A DNA stretch of 64,000 nt from Polyangiaceae bacterium. GTDB lineage: Bacteria; Myxococcota_A; Polyangia; Polyangiales; Polyangiaceae. The notes below the pieces were generated by a model. It searched no databases and was not told the origin of the DNA. It worked only from the letters and a program-made list of their open reading frames with translations. Location: positions 279,667 to 343,666 of the forward strand of contig JAICTZ010000004.1 of the NCBI GenBank assembly GCA_025936115.1. The letters are read 5' to 3'. This document shows, piece by piece, positions 1 to 9,186 of this stretch (its first letter is position 1; each line of letters begins with the position of its first letter). Position numbers and translations under genes: made by a program.

Positions 1-822
1 TTGAAACGGGTTGATGGTGAGCGGCTCGTGCGGCGCTGCCACGAGCACGAGCTTGCCGCGCGCACGCAGCCCGCCGACAGCGGCGGCGATCGACGCGCTG
101 TGCGGCGCGGTCGCCAAGACGACATGAGCGCCGCCGAGCTTCTGCAAGCCTTCGGCAGCAGGCGTCTTGGCGGTATCGATGTACTCGTGCGCTCCGAGCT
201 CGCGCGCGAACGCTTCTTTGTCGCTGCCGCTCGAAATCGCGACCGTGCGAAAGCCCATCTTGGCCGCGAACTGCACGCCCAGGTGGCCGAGCCCGCCGAT
301 GCCCATCACCGCAACGAGGTCGCCCGCGCGCGCCCCGCTGTGCCGCAGGGCGTTGTACGTGGTGATGCCCGCGCAGAGCAGCGGCCCTGCCGAGGCGGCG
401 TCGAGCCCGTCGGGGATACGCGCCACCGACTCTTTGGGCACGATCACGTACTCGGCGTAGCCGCCGTCGTGCGTGACGCCCGTAATGCGCCCCTTTTCGC
501 AGGCGAGGTAATCGCCGCGCCGGCATGCCTCACACTCGAAACAATTGCCGCCGTGCCACCCCACGCCGACGCGATCCCCTTCCCGCCAGCTGTTGACGCC
601 GGCGCCGACCGCGTCGACGCGGCCCGCCAATTCGTGCCCGGGGATGCGTGGGAACGTCATTCCCGGCAACACACCGGCGCGCACCATCGCGTCGCTGTGA
701 CACATCCCGCACGCCTCGACCTTGATACGGACCCAGTTCGCAGGCGGCGTCGGGATGTCGCGCTCGACCAGCTCGAACGCGCCGTTCGCTTTGCTGACTT
801 GAACCGCCTTCATTTTCGCCAT
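1..822 (-). CDS. Zinc-dependent alcohol dehydrogenase, C-terminus beyond window
   Basis: This medium-chain Zn alcohol dehydrogenase oxidises or reduces alcohols and aldehydes with NAD(P) in the cytoplasm. The first 274 residues are visible and the gene runs off the left edge. Near residue 40 lies the catalytic-zinc site CGMCHSD followed by PGHE. The structural-zinc cysteines sit in GGNCFECEACRRGDYLAC near residues 94-111, and the Rossmann turn is GIGGLGHLG near residue 176. The order of sites matches AdhP/CAD-type dehydrogenases. I chose the ATG at 822 because a second ATG four codons inside gives almost the same protein and stops lie upstream. The opposite strand is also open through this stretch, but that is a composition shadow. 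The exact substrate cannot be read. Confidence 0.9.
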   Translation of the reverse strand, partial: MAKMKAVQVSKANGAFELVERDIPTPPANWVRIKVEACGMCHSDAMVRAGVLPGMTFPRIPGHELAGRVDAVGAGVNSWREGDRVGVGWHGGNCFECEACRRGDYLACEKGRITGVTHDGGYAEYVIVPKESVARIPDGLDAASAGPLLCAGITTYNALRHSGARAGDLVAVMGIGGLGHLGVQFAAKMGFRTVAISSGSDKEAFARELGAHEYIDTAKTPAAEGLQKLGGAHVVLATAPHSASIAAAVGGLRARGKLVLVAAPHEPLTINPFQ

Positions 823-895
823 GGCCGTAGACCTAGCGCGCCAAGGGTAGGAACGTAATGGGGGGACGCTCAGTTCTAGTCATTGGCACGCAGGG

Positions 896-1843
896 TCACG
901 GCGGGAGCTCGAAGCCGTGGAGGTAATGCGCCCCGATGAAGTTCGTTGCCTCGGCCAGCGCGCCGTCGAAAAACCTCATCACCTGGAGCGAATGGGGCAC
1001 CGAGGCGCCGTCCGGCCCACGCACGTACCAAATCACTGCCGGCAGCCCGTTCGCGCGTGTCGGCACCGCCCGTGAAAGACGCGACCAAAAGCCCCAGAAA
1101 CGAGGCGTCTGAAAAAACGCTCGCAGGGTGTCTGCTCCCTGCAGCCACGTGGCGTACGGCGGCATCGCCAGCGTCACATCGCGATGCAATAGAGCCACCA
1201 GCGTCTCGAGGTCGCGCATCTCCCACGACCGAACGTAAGCACCCAGAACTTCGGGCGCGGGTTCCTCCACGCGGCTCGTTGGACGACCCGCCACGGTCTC
1301 TCGCGCGCGGTGAAGGGCGCTATTGACCGAGGACAGCGTCAACTCGAGCGCCGCCGCGATTTCGTCGGCGGACCAGCCGACCACGTCCTTGAGCAGGAGC
1401 ACGGCGCGCTGTTTCGGCGAGAGGCGCTGCAAGAGCGCGATGAACGCAAGCGCGACCTGTTCCCGCGTTTCGACCGTCCGCTCCGGATCCGGGAAGAGCC
1501 GGGCGTCCGGTGCGGGCGTGATCCACGTGGCGGCCTCGAGCTCCTCGATTGCGGCATCGGCCGCCGCAGGCGAGCGCTCCAATTGCGGCAACGCGCGCGG
1601 GCGCTGGCGGGTCAGCCGGTTGAGACAGGCGTTCGTCGCGATACGCATGAGCCAGTGCGAGAGCGGAGCATCCCCCGCGTACGTGTCGCGCGAGCGCCAA
1701 GCCCGCAGCAGGGAGTCTTGGACGATGTCCTCGGCCTCCTCGAAGGAGCCGAGCATGCGGTAACAGTGACGCAAGAGATCGGGCCGGAGCTCGGCGAATG
1801 TCTCGCCGAGCTCCGAAGCTTGCGAATTCTTTGGCCCGGTCAC
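896..1843 (-). CDS. ECF sigma factor with C-terminal SnoaL-like domain
   Basis: This is an RNA polymerase sigma-70 family factor of the extracytoplasmic-function group (315 aa). Region 2 is at about residues 18-90 (LRHCYRMLGSFEEAEDIVQD). Region 4 is at about 135-190 (LSPKQRAVLLLKDVVGWSAD, then the SSVNSALHRARE helix). The last ~110 residues form a SnoaL/NTF2-like fold, which is typical of the long ECF subfamily in which the extra domain controls the factor in place of a separate anti-sigma. The start is GTG at 1843. The gene lies 4 bp after a stand-alone SnoaL-like gene on the same strand, so the two are very probably co-transcribed. Target promoters cannot be read from the sequence. Confidence 0.9.
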   Translation of the reverse strand: MTGPKNSQASELGETFAELRPDLLRHCYRMLGSFEEAEDIVQDSLLRAWRSRDTYAGDAPLSHWLMRIATNACLNRLTRQRPRALPQLERSPAAADAAIEELEAATWITPAPDARLFPDPERTVETREQVALAFIALLQRLSPKQRAVLLLKDVVGWSADEIAAALELTLSSVNSALHRARETVAGRPTSRVEEPAPEVLGAYVRSWEMRDLETLVALLHRDVTLAMPPYATWLQGADTLRAFFQTPRFWGFWSRLSRAVPTRANGLPAVIWYVRGPDGASVPHSLQVMRFFDGALAEATNFIGAHYLHGFELPP

Positions 1844-1847
1844 GGCT

Positions 1848-2237
1848 TCACGCGGCCGGCTGCGCCGTTCGCTCGGCGATCGTCTGCATCACGGCCTGCC
1901 ACGGCAGCCGATCATAATAGAGATCGATGGAACGGATGCGACCGCCTTCGAAGTGCAGCCACTCGATGGTCGAGAGCGCGCCTGCCGCGGTATCCGTGAC
2001 GAAATCATAGATCACGCATACCTCGTCACCGTCGACGAAAACGCGCTTCACGTCGTTGCGCACGTGGATGGCGCCGAGGCGCTTCAACGCCCCGATGAAA
2101 TCCGCGGCCGACGAGCGGTTCATGGTCGGCCCCCGAAAACGCAAATCGGCCGCGAGCAACTGCTCGACCCTGCCGTAGTCGCGGTTGCCTACGGCCATTA
2201 AATATTCGAGCGTGAGTGTCTTTAGGTCCTTGGTCAT
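1848..2237 (-). CDS. SnoaL-like (NTF2-fold) protein
   Basis: This 129-residue cone-shaped NTF2-fold protein resembles SnoaL/ketosteroid-isomerase relatives. The typical N-terminal helix (LEYLMAVGNRDYGRVEQLLA) is followed by the LRFRGP strand and a C-terminal sheet with YYDRLPWQAVM. The start at 2237 is fixed by a perfect AGGAGG five bases upstream; the frame stays open further upstream but has no comparable signal. It leads a two-gene unit with the ECF sigma factor 4 bp downstream, whose own C-terminal domain has the same fold. A ligand-binding or sensing role for that sigma factor is an inference. A small-molecule isomerase or hydrolase role cannot be excluded. Confidence 0.8.
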   Translation of the reverse strand: MTKDLKTLTLEYLMAVGNRDYGRVEQLLAADLRFRGPTMNRSSAADFIGALKRLGAIHVRNDVKRVFVDGDEVCVIYDFVTDTAAGALSTIEWLHFEGGRIRSIDLYYDRLPWQAVMQTIAERTAQPAA

Positions 2238-2473
2238 GCGGTCCTCCTGGTTACAAACGCATTGACCCCGGCCGCGCTCGAAACTGTGCGCGCTTTCTGC
2301 ACCGAGCAGGCGGCCGGGGTACGGGGCCGGCCTGCCGCACGACGGCGCGGCGCGTAATCGGGGCCGGTGACCGCGTTTTGTCGCGCTGGCGTAGCTTCGA
2401 TTCACGGAAATTCCGCTCCGGCGCCACTGCTCAGGGACTTCCACCGCCCCTTTCCGCCGCGTCAGGAATACTC

Positions 2474-5400
2474 ATGAGCACCGCATCGCCGTCGCCCGTA
2501 TCGAGCTCGAAAACACTTTGCCGTCCGCGCTTGGCGCGTCCTCTCCATGTCGTGGCGGCGGCCCTCGGGCTGGCGGCGCTGACCACCGGGTCCGTGGCGC
2601 GCGCGACGGATTACAGCCTGACGGTCGATGCCAGCAAGCCGGCCTCGGATAATCCGCATTTTTGGTCGACGTGCGTCGGTACGGGGACGGCCAGCCTCAC
2701 GCTGCGCTCGGATCTGCAGACCCACTATCAAATCGCCAATCGAGAGCTCGGCATGCAGCGCGTGCGCGGCCACGGCGTGCTCAACGACGATATGGGGATT
2801 TACAAGGGCGCCGGCAGCTACGACTTCTCGAAATTCGACCAGTATCTAGCGGCCATCGCTGCGGCGAACATGCGCCCGATCATGGAGCTTAGCTTCATGC
2901 CGACCACGCTGGCCGCGTCGGGCAACAGCCGGAACCCGCCCAAGGACTACGCCGCTTACACGGCCTTGATCCAAGCGGTCGTTCAACACGCGGTCGACAA
3001 GTTCGGCGCCGAGGATGTCGCCAAATGGTACTGGGAGGTCTGGAACGAGCCGAATTACTCGGGCTTCTGGACCGGCACGTTCGACGACTATCTGAAGCTC
3101 TACGACGCGGCGGTCGCTGGCGCCACGGCCGCGCTACCGAACATCATCATCGGCGGCCCCGCGACGACGCAGGGTTCGACGAGCCAGATGACGACGTTCA
3201 TCAACCACGTGAAGAGCGGCAACATCCGCTTCAACTTCCTCTCGTCGCACGCGTACGCGGGCGGCGCCGCAGAGACCGCGCCGGCCGACTTCGGTCTCAC
3301 CGACAACAACGGTCGCGTCGGCGTCATCACGACGGCGGGCTACACGACGGACATGATCAAGTCGCTGAACACGGAGTTCAACTCGTCGTACTCCGGGCAG
3401 GGCGGCAACATGGCCGGCAACTGCGTGAGCATGGACACGCACGTGAACGCGCCGTTCATCGTGAAGACGGTGAAGCTTTTGAGCGACAAGGATACGGGCA
3501 GTAAGCCCCCGCTCGACGTCTTCTCGTATTGGACGGTCTCGGACGTCTTCGACGAATCGAGCGGCCCCTCCGGCTCTTACATCCTGAGCAAGACGCCGAA
3601 CGGCACGCTGCCGTTCGGGCAGGTCTTCGGACTTCTGACGTTCCAGGGCATGCGCAAGGCAGCGTTCAACGGCTTCAAGATGCTCAATTACCTGGGCGAC
3701 AAACGGCTGGAAGCGGCGGGCGGCACGGGCACGAAGGACGGCGTCGACGCGATGGCCGCCGCGAACGCCGACGGCAGCGAAGTCCAAATCATCGTCTACA
3801 ACTACTACTCGACGATCGCCACGAGCGGCACCGATAACGTGACGATCAACGTGAGTAATCTGCCGTTCGCCGGTAAGGACGGCTACGTCACCCGCTTCGC
3901 GATCGACGAGAGCCACACGAACCCGTACAGCGTCTGGTCCGCGGCCAACAAGCCGTCGGCGCCGTCCGAAGCGCAATGGGAAGACATGCACAAGGTGCAA
4001 CACCTGATGCCCGTCGATCCGATCGCGAAGCAGAAGTTCGACACGAGTTACATGGCGACGTTCGCGATCCCGAAGCAGGGCGCCTCGCTGATCATTCTCG
4101 GCACGAAACGCCCGCTCACCGGGCGCAACGCGCTCCTCCCCATCGAAGGCGAGGATTTCGACGGGCAGTCGGGCATCACGAAAGAAGACAGCGGCGACAC
4201 GTCGCTCGGTCAGTCGGTCTCCGTCGCCGCGAACGGCTACGAGTATTTCGAGAACGTCGACTACACGGACGGCGGTGTCGACACGGTCGAGCTGCGCGTC
4301 AAAACGGCCGCGGCGACCACGGTCGAATTGCATGCCGACACGCAGACTGGAACGCTCGTCGGCAGCTGCGCTCTGCCTTCGACGTCCAACGCCTGGGCCA
4401 CGCAGACTTGCAAGTTGGCTCAGCCGGTGACGGGAGTCGCAAAGCTCTACCTCGTGTTCGGCGGGGCCGCGCACCTGAATTGGCTGAAGTTCAGCGGCGC
4501 AGGCAATCCGACGACTGGAACCGGCGGCATGGGCGGCGTCGGCGGGATGAGCGGCACCGCGGCCACGGGCGCAGGCGCAGGCGCGCCGAGCGCGGGCGGG
4601 GCGAGCGCGCTCGGTGGAAGCGGGGGGCTCACGAGCGGTGGCTCGGCCGGCGTACCCGTCGGCGCGGGCGGCGTCGCAACCGGTGCGGGCGGCGGCGCGG
4701 GGCAGTCGTCGAGCGCGGGCGGTACCACGAGCACCGGCGGTACCTCGAGCGGCGGCGGGAATCCTGCGGGCGGCAGCGCCGGAAGCGCAGTCGGTGCGGG
4801 CGGCATGAACAGCACCGGCAGCGGAGGAAGCGGCCAAGGCAACGCGACGAGCGGCGGCTCCGCAGGCAAACCGTCGAGTGGTGATTCGTCGGGTTGTGGT
4901 TGCCGGGTTGCCGACAACGAACGGCATGGCGGGAGTCTCGCCGTGTTCGGGCTCTTGCTCGGTTTCGGTGCGCTGCGAAAGCGTCGAGCGCAAGGCCGCG
5001 GCGGCGCTTCGGCAAGAGCCCGGGTCGCGACCGGCAGCGCCGCAGGCGCGCTTCCCCGAACGATCTTGACGTGGGCTTCCTGGCTCGGCGTGGTGTCGCT
5101 CGCGGCAGCGTGCTCGTCGAAGGACGAGCCCAGTAACCCCGGAACGGGCGGCAACGGTTGCGCGAACGGCGCCTGCGCGGGACAGGTCGGAACGAGCACC
5201 GGTGGCGCGACGGGCAGCGGCGGCACTACCGGGAGCGGTGGCGTTGTCGGTAGCGGCGGCTCGGCTGGCACTGCGGTAGTGGGCAGCGGCGGAAGCGTCG
5301 CCGGTCAATCCAACGGCGGCTCCGCGGGTACGGGCGCCGGTGGAACTTCGGGGTCAGCAGGCACGCCAGTGAGCGCGGGTGGCAGCGGAGGCACTGCGGG

Positions 5401-6850
5401 GACGGCACCGAACGGCGGAGCGGGCGCTTCGATGATGACCGCCGGGAACGGCGGCGCGTCGGGTATGCCCGGCAGCGGTGGAATGAGTGGAGCGGGCGGC
5501 GCGGCGCCGACCCTCACGCTTCCCTACCTCGTGACCTCGGGACCGAGCGCGTATTGGAAGGTGGACGGCACGCTCGCCCAATCGACGAGCGCAACGGCGG
5601 ACGTTACCGTGAACGACACCTCGGTCGCTCAGACGTGGGAAGGCTTCGGCGCGGCGTTCAACGAGCTCGGGTGGAAATACCTCTCGATGCTCGACGAGAC
5701 GCAGAGGAACAAGGCGCTCGATCTGTTGTTCTCGGCGAACGGAGCGAACTTCGCCTGGGGCCGCATCCCGATGGGCGCGACCGACTACGCGATCGATCGT
5801 TATACCTGCGACGAGACCGCGGGGGACACGGCACTCGCGAGCTTCTCGCTCATGCGGGACGAGCAGAATCTGATCCCGTACATCAAAGCTGCGAAGGCCG
5901 TGAAGAGTGACCTGCGCTTCTGGTCGAGCCCGTGGACGCCGCCGACTTGGCTGAAGGACGGGCCCTTCAACGACGACTACCCGTTCGACGGCGGCAAGAT
6001 TAAGTCCGACGCCACGTCGCTCAAAGCTCTCGCCGACTACTTCGTCAAGTTCGTGCAAGGCTACGGACAGGAAGGCATCACGATCGAGATCGTCTCGCCG
6101 CAGAACGAGCCGGGCTACAGCGGCACGTACCCGACGTGCGGCTGGGCACCCGCGACGTACGCGGATTTCGTCGGCAAATACCTGGGTCCGGCGATCAGCA
6201 CGGCGGGTCTCACGACGAAGATCATGCTCGGCACCTTCAACGGCGGTACGGGCGACACCGACATCGTGAGCACCGTCATGGGCGACGCAACGGCCAAGGG
6301 TTTCATCAAAGTCCTCGGCTACCAGTGGGGCATGGACGCGCAAGTGGCGAGCGCAAAAGCGTACAACCTGCCGATCTGGCAGACCGAGCACAAGTGCGGG
6401 AACTACCCGTGGATGACGTACGACATGAACAAGGCGCCGAACGATCAGGCGTACGCCGTCGAGAGCTGGGGCCTGATTCGTGATTGGATCAAGAAGGGCG
6501 TCACGGCTTACAGCGCTTGGAACGTCGTGCTCGACACGGTTGGCAACGGCATCGACTCAGCGCGCGTCTGGCCGCAAGACTCGCTACTTGCGATCGACAC
6601 CACGGCGAAGACGCTCATCGTCACGCCGGCCTTTCACGTGTTCCGGCACTTCTCGCAGTTCGTGGCGCCAGGGGCCAAGGTCGTCGGCACGACGGGCGGC
6701 GACGCCATCGCGTTCAAAAATCCGGACGGCAGCGTCGTCACCGTCCTTTACAACTCGGGCGCCGAGAAGATGATGACGGTCAGTGCGCTCGGCAAAAAGC
6801 TGCAATTTACGGCGCCCGCCACCGGCTGGGCCACCGTCGTTACGAACTGA
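2474..6850 (+). CDS. GH39 and GH30 glycoside hydrolases in one continuous frame (fusion)
   Basis: One 1458-residue frame holds two complete secreted enzymes. Residues 1-44 are a signal peptide (cleavage near ARA|TD). Residues ~50-560 are a GH39-type beta-xylosidase-like domain with acid/base E192 (WNEPN) and nucleophile E301 (NTEFNSS). Residues ~580-675 are a CBM6-like beta-sandwich, followed by a Gly-rich linker. Residues 805-843 form a MYXO-CTERM-like tail (GCGC, hydrophobic helix, RKRR). Instead of a stop, the frame continues into a second signal-like helix ending in lipobox LAAAC (Cys880), another Gly-rich linker, and a GH30 domain (~1010-1458) with E1212 (SPQNEPGYSG) and E1305 (WQTEHKCGNY). 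The start is ATG 2474, with AGGA a few bases upstream. Both domains act on xylan or beta-glycans outside the cell. The junction looks like two neighbouring genes merged. Confidence 0.9.
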   Translation: MSTASPSPVSSSKTLCRPRLARPLHVVAAALGLAALTTGSVARATDYSLTVDASKPASDNPHFWSTCVGTGTASLTLRSDLQTHYQIANRELGMQRVRGHGVLNDDMGIYKGAGSYDFSKFDQYLAAIAAANMRPIMELSFMPTTLAASGNSRNPPKDYAAYTALIQAVVQHAVDKFGAEDVAKWYWEVWNEPNYSGFWTGTFDDYLKLYDAAVAGATAALPNIIIGGPATTQGSTSQMTTFINHVKSGNIRFNFLSSHAYAGGAAETAPADFGLTDNNGRVGVITTAGYTTDMIKSLNTEFNSSYSGQGGNMAGNCVSMDTHVNAPFIVKTVKLLSDKDTGSKPPLDVFSYWTVSDVFDESSGPSGSYILSKTPNGTLPFGQVFGLLTFQGMRKAAFNGFKMLNYLGDKRLEAAGGTGTKDGVDAMAAANADGSEVQIIVYNYYSTIATSGTDNVTINVSNLPFAGKDGYVTRFAIDESHTNPYSVWSAANKPSAPSEAQWEDMHKVQHLMPVDPIAKQKFDTSYMATFAIPKQGASLIILGTKRPLTGRNALLPIEGEDFDGQSGITKEDSGDTSLGQSVSVAANGYEYFENVDYTDGGVDTVELRVKTAAATTVELHADTQTGTLVGSCALPSTSNAWATQTCKLAQPVTGVAKLYLVFGGAAHLNWLKFSGAGNPTTGTGGMGGVGGMSGTAATGAGAGAPSAGGASALGGSGGLTSGGSAGVPVGAGGVATGAGGGAGQSSSAGGTTSTGGTSSGGGNPAGGSAGSAVGAGGMNSTGSGGSGQGNATSGGSAGKPSSGDSSGCGCRVADNERHGGSLAVFGLLLGFGALRKRRAQGRGGASARARVATGSAAGALPRTILTWASWLGVVSLAAACSSKDEPSNPGTGGNGCANGACAGQVGTSTGGATGSGGTTGSGGVVGSGGSAGTAVVGSGGSVAGQSNGGSAGTGAGGTSGSAGTPVSAGGSGGTAGTAPNGGAGASMMTAGNGGASGMPGSGGMSGAGGAAPTLTLPYLVTSGPSAYWKVDGTLAQSTSATADVTVNDTSVAQTWEGFGAAFNELGWKYLSMLDETQRNKALDLLFSANGANFAWGRIPMGATDYAIDRYTCDETAGDTALASFSLMRDEQNLIPYIKAAKAVKSDLRFWSSPWTPPTWLKDGPFNDDYPFDGGKIKSDATSLKALADYFVKFVQGYGQEGITIEIVSPQNEPGYSGTYPTCGWAPATYADFVGKYLGPAISTAGLTTKIMLGTFNGGTGDTDIVSTVMGDATAKGFIKVLGYQWGMDAQVASAKAYNLPIWQTEHKCGNYPWMTYDMNKAPNDQAYAVESWGLIRDWIKKGVTAYSAWNVVLDTVGNGIDSARVWPQDSLLAIDTTAKTLIVTPAFHVFRHFSQFVAPGAKVVGTTGGDAIAFKNPDGSVVTVLYNSGAEKMMTVSALGKKLQFTAPATGWATVVTN
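4883..5130 (+). other. Internal sorting-signal/lipobox junction inside the GH39-GH30 frame
   Basis: This stretch encodes a MYXO-CTERM-like tail (Cys-Gly-Cys, about 18 hydrophobic residues, RKRR), then about 25 residues without domain character, then a second hydrophobic segment ending LAAAC at 5111-5113. In a normal layout a stop, a spacer and a new start would lie at about 5000-5066. The only in-frame alternative start I find is TTG at 5066, and no Shine-Dalgarno precedes it. Confidence 0.75.
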
Positions 6851-6898
6851 ACCGTCTCCCGGCGGGCGAGGAAGATTCACGCGGCAGGCCTCGGCTCA

Positions 6899-6927
6899 GG
6901 CAACGCGCAGCGCGGCCGCGCGTTGCC
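6899..6927. terminator. Hairpin between convergent GH30 and GH10 genes
   Basis: A perfect 10-bp inverted repeat (GGCAACGCGC / GCGCGTTGCC) with a 9-nt loop sits 49 bp after the GH39-GH30 stop and 14 bp before the xylanase stop. No T-tract follows on either side, so it is a bidirectional hairpin terminator candidate rather than a classical one. Confidence 0.55.
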
Positions 6928-6940
6928 CGGAGTCGCCGCC

Positions 6941-9010
6941 CTACGCCCGCGCGCGCTGCGAGCGTCGGCGCACCATCGCGATACCCAGCAAAGAGAGCAC
7001 GGAGACGAGCCACGGCGCCGTGTCCGTCGAGCTCGAGGCCAGCGAGCAGCCGCCGGAGTCCTTCTTGGCCGCGCTCGGGTGGCCGCTCGAGCTCGCGCCG
7101 GAGCCCGCGACGCCCGGCGCTCCCGCGTTGCTGACGGCTCCCGTGCCGCCCGAGCCTACCGCGCCGCCCGAGCCGCCCGAGCCGCCCGAAGTTCCCGCCG
7201 CGCCCGGGGCTCCTGCCATGCCCGTGGTCGCACCAGCCTTCGCGAACACCTGACTCATGGCCTCGTACGCGGGCTTCGGCATGAGCTGCTTGTCCCAGAC
7301 GTGTGCGTAATCGTAGTCGGGGAACGTGCCCGGCACCCACGAATCGGCGTCGCTCAGGCCCCACAGTGTGAAGTGCGAGCAGTTCGGGGCGTCGATGCAG
7401 ACCTGCAAGAGGTCGGCGTAGAACTTGGTTTGGATTTGGGTCTTGCTGTCGTCGAGCGGCTTGCCGATGCGGAAGTCACACTCGGTGATGTGCACCTCGA
7501 CGTTGATCGCGGCGTAGCGAGCCATGTTGTCGGCAATGGCTTTCATGTTCGGAACGCCGCCCGAAGTGCTGCCGTCCGGCTGGACGTAGTAGTGGCCCTG
7601 GAAACCGACGCCGTCGATCGGGATGCCGCGCGTCTTCATGTCGCTCACGACTTCGAAGACCTTGTCCGCCTTGGCGTTCCCCTTCTGCTCGATGTTGTAA
7701 TCGTTGTAGAAGAGCTTGGCGTTGGGATCGACCATGTGCGCGTGGGCGAACGCGAGATCCATGAAGTCGTCGCCGATGGTGTCGTGCCATATCGTCGAAC
7801 GAAACGTCCACGTGCCGTTGACCTGGTCGATCGCCTCGTTCACGACGTCCCAGTACGGGAACTGTCCGACGTAGTGCCCCAACACTCCGTCGATGTGCGC
7901 GTACATGACGGCAGTCAGTGAATCGCGATCCCAGGTGCCGTCCGTGAGCCAGCTCGGCGTCTGCGTGTGCCAAACCAGAGGATGGCCGCGGAATTCGAGG
8001 CCGTTGGCCTTGGCCCACGCGGCGAGCGCGTCCGTGTCCGTGTAATCGAACACGCCCTGCGTCGGCTCGATCAGGTTCATCTTCATCGAGTTCGCCGGCG
8101 TGATCATGCTGAACTCGCCCGCCACGATCGAGTTGTGCAGCGGCGAGCTCAGGAACATCGGCGTGTCGACCGCCGTGCCCATCTTCACGACGTCCTTGTA
8201 ATATTTGAAGGGGTGTCCCGACGTGGCCGGCGTCGTGTAGCTCGGCGTCGCCGGTGTCGCGACGGGCTCGAGCACGATGTTGTCGAGGCAGACCGTCCCG
8301 ACCGAGCCGCCGATTTGGAACTGAAGCTGCGCCATCGGATCGCTACGCAGGTTCAAGTAGGTGTACTCGACGACCTGGGGCGTGGTCGTGGCCGCGACGG
8401 ACTCGAGGAAGTAATCCGTGTACGGCACGTCGCCGAATCCCGTTTTGAACTTGATCGTGCGGTCCGCGTCCGCCGAAACGGAAAACGCGACGTGGTAGTA
8501 TTGATTCGGCAGCAGCGCTAAACCGCTGATTCCGACGATCACGTCCCAGGGGTGCTCGCCGCCGGCCGTCATCGTGGAGCAAAGCCGACCGTCGCTGACC
8601 GCGAGGGTTTGAGCCGCCGGGGGATCGATGGTGTCGTTCGCGTAGCCCCACCAGGGGGACGTGCTCGTGGTGTCGAACGTGCCGTTCGTCACGAGGTTCG
8701 TCGCGCTCGTGCCCGGCGAACCACTGGTCCCGCCACCGTTCATCCCCGCCGCAGCACTCGGTGCGCCGCCGCTCATGCCCGCGGCGCCGTTCGGAGCGCC
8801 GCCGCTCTGACCACTCGCGCCGCTGCTCGCCCCGCCGGCGCTGCTACCCGCGCCGCCGAGGTTCGGAGCACCCGCCGAGCTGATGCCTCCAGCGCCAGGA
8901 GCGCCGCTCATTCCCCCAGCGTTCTGAGCGCGGGCCGGTGCGGCCCAGAGGCCAACAGCGGCAACCGAGAAAAATCCGGCGTACTTGAAAGCGCGAGAAG
9001 TAGCGAACAT
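6941..9010 (-). CDS. Secreted GH10 endo-1,4-beta-xylanase with CBM and MYXO-CTERM tail
   Basis: This 689-residue enzyme cuts the xylan backbone outside the cell. A signal peptide (cleavage near PARA|QN) is followed by a Gly/Ser/Ala linker to about residue 110. A CBM4/9/22-like beta-sandwich (~115-265) begins NLVTNGTFDT. The GH10 barrel has acid/base E392 in DVVNEAIDQ and nucleophile E510 in VHITECDFR. A second Gly-rich linker leads to a C-terminal MYXO-CTERM-like tail (GGCSLASS, hydrophobic helix, VRRRSQRAR), which predicts cell-surface sorting. The start at 9010 has GAAGGGA about 7 nt upstream; the frame is open a little further up without better signals. The gene faces the GH39-GH30 gene, so the pair makes a xylan locus. 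Confidence 0.95.
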   Translation of the reverse strand: MFATSRAFKYAGFFSVAAVGLWAAPARAQNAGGMSGAPGAGGISSAGAPNLGGAGSSAGGASSGASGQSGGAPNGAAGMSGGAPSAAAGMNGGGTSGSPGTSATNLVTNGTFDTTSTSPWWGYANDTIDPPAAQTLAVSDGRLCSTMTAGGEHPWDVIVGISGLALLPNQYYHVAFSVSADADRTIKFKTGFGDVPYTDYFLESVAATTTPQVVEYTYLNLRSDPMAQLQFQIGGSVGTVCLDNIVLEPVATPATPSYTTPATSGHPFKYYKDVVKMGTAVDTPMFLSSPLHNSIVAGEFSMITPANSMKMNLIEPTQGVFDYTDTDALAAWAKANGLEFRGHPLVWHTQTPSWLTDGTWDRDSLTAVMYAHIDGVLGHYVGQFPYWDVVNEAIDQVNGTWTFRSTIWHDTIGDDFMDLAFAHAHMVDPNAKLFYNDYNIEQKGNAKADKVFEVVSDMKTRGIPIDGVGFQGHYYVQPDGSTSGGVPNMKAIADNMARYAAINVEVHITECDFRIGKPLDDSKTQIQTKFYADLLQVCIDAPNCSHFTLWGLSDADSWVPGTFPDYDYAHVWDKQLMPKPAYEAMSQVFAKAGATTGMAGAPGAAGTSGGSGGSGGAVGSGGTGAVSNAGAPGVAGSGASSSGHPSAAKKDSGGCSLASSSTDTAPWLVSVLSLLGIAMVRRRSQRARA

Positions 9011-9186
9011 CAGGTAAGTCCCTTCGGCGAAACGGCGAGCGTGTTCATACAATGCCCGCAGAGGGCCGACCAACACGAAGCCGTCCCAAAACCCGGACCT
9101 CGTACCCTTGGCTAGAGGCTAGCAGGCAGCCTGGCGGGAAATATCGACGGACAGCGCTGCAGGGGCAAGCAATCTTCAGCCGCTGC

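Noticed and set aside
1..858. Plus-strand open frame over the alcohol dehydrogenase
   Set aside because: The minus strand shows all zinc and cofactor motifs in order; the plus-strand product is low-complexity and Arg-rich.
2216..2473. N-terminal extension of the GH39-GH30 frame
   Set aside because: The extension overlaps the divergent SnoaL-like start, has no signal peptide in place, and ATG 2474 has both AGGA and a proper signal peptide.
3134..5308. Very long open frame on the minus strand opposite the GH39-GH30 gene
   Set aside because: Its translation is Arg/Ala-rich with no domain pattern. It mirrors the high-GC codon bias of the real gene on the other strand.
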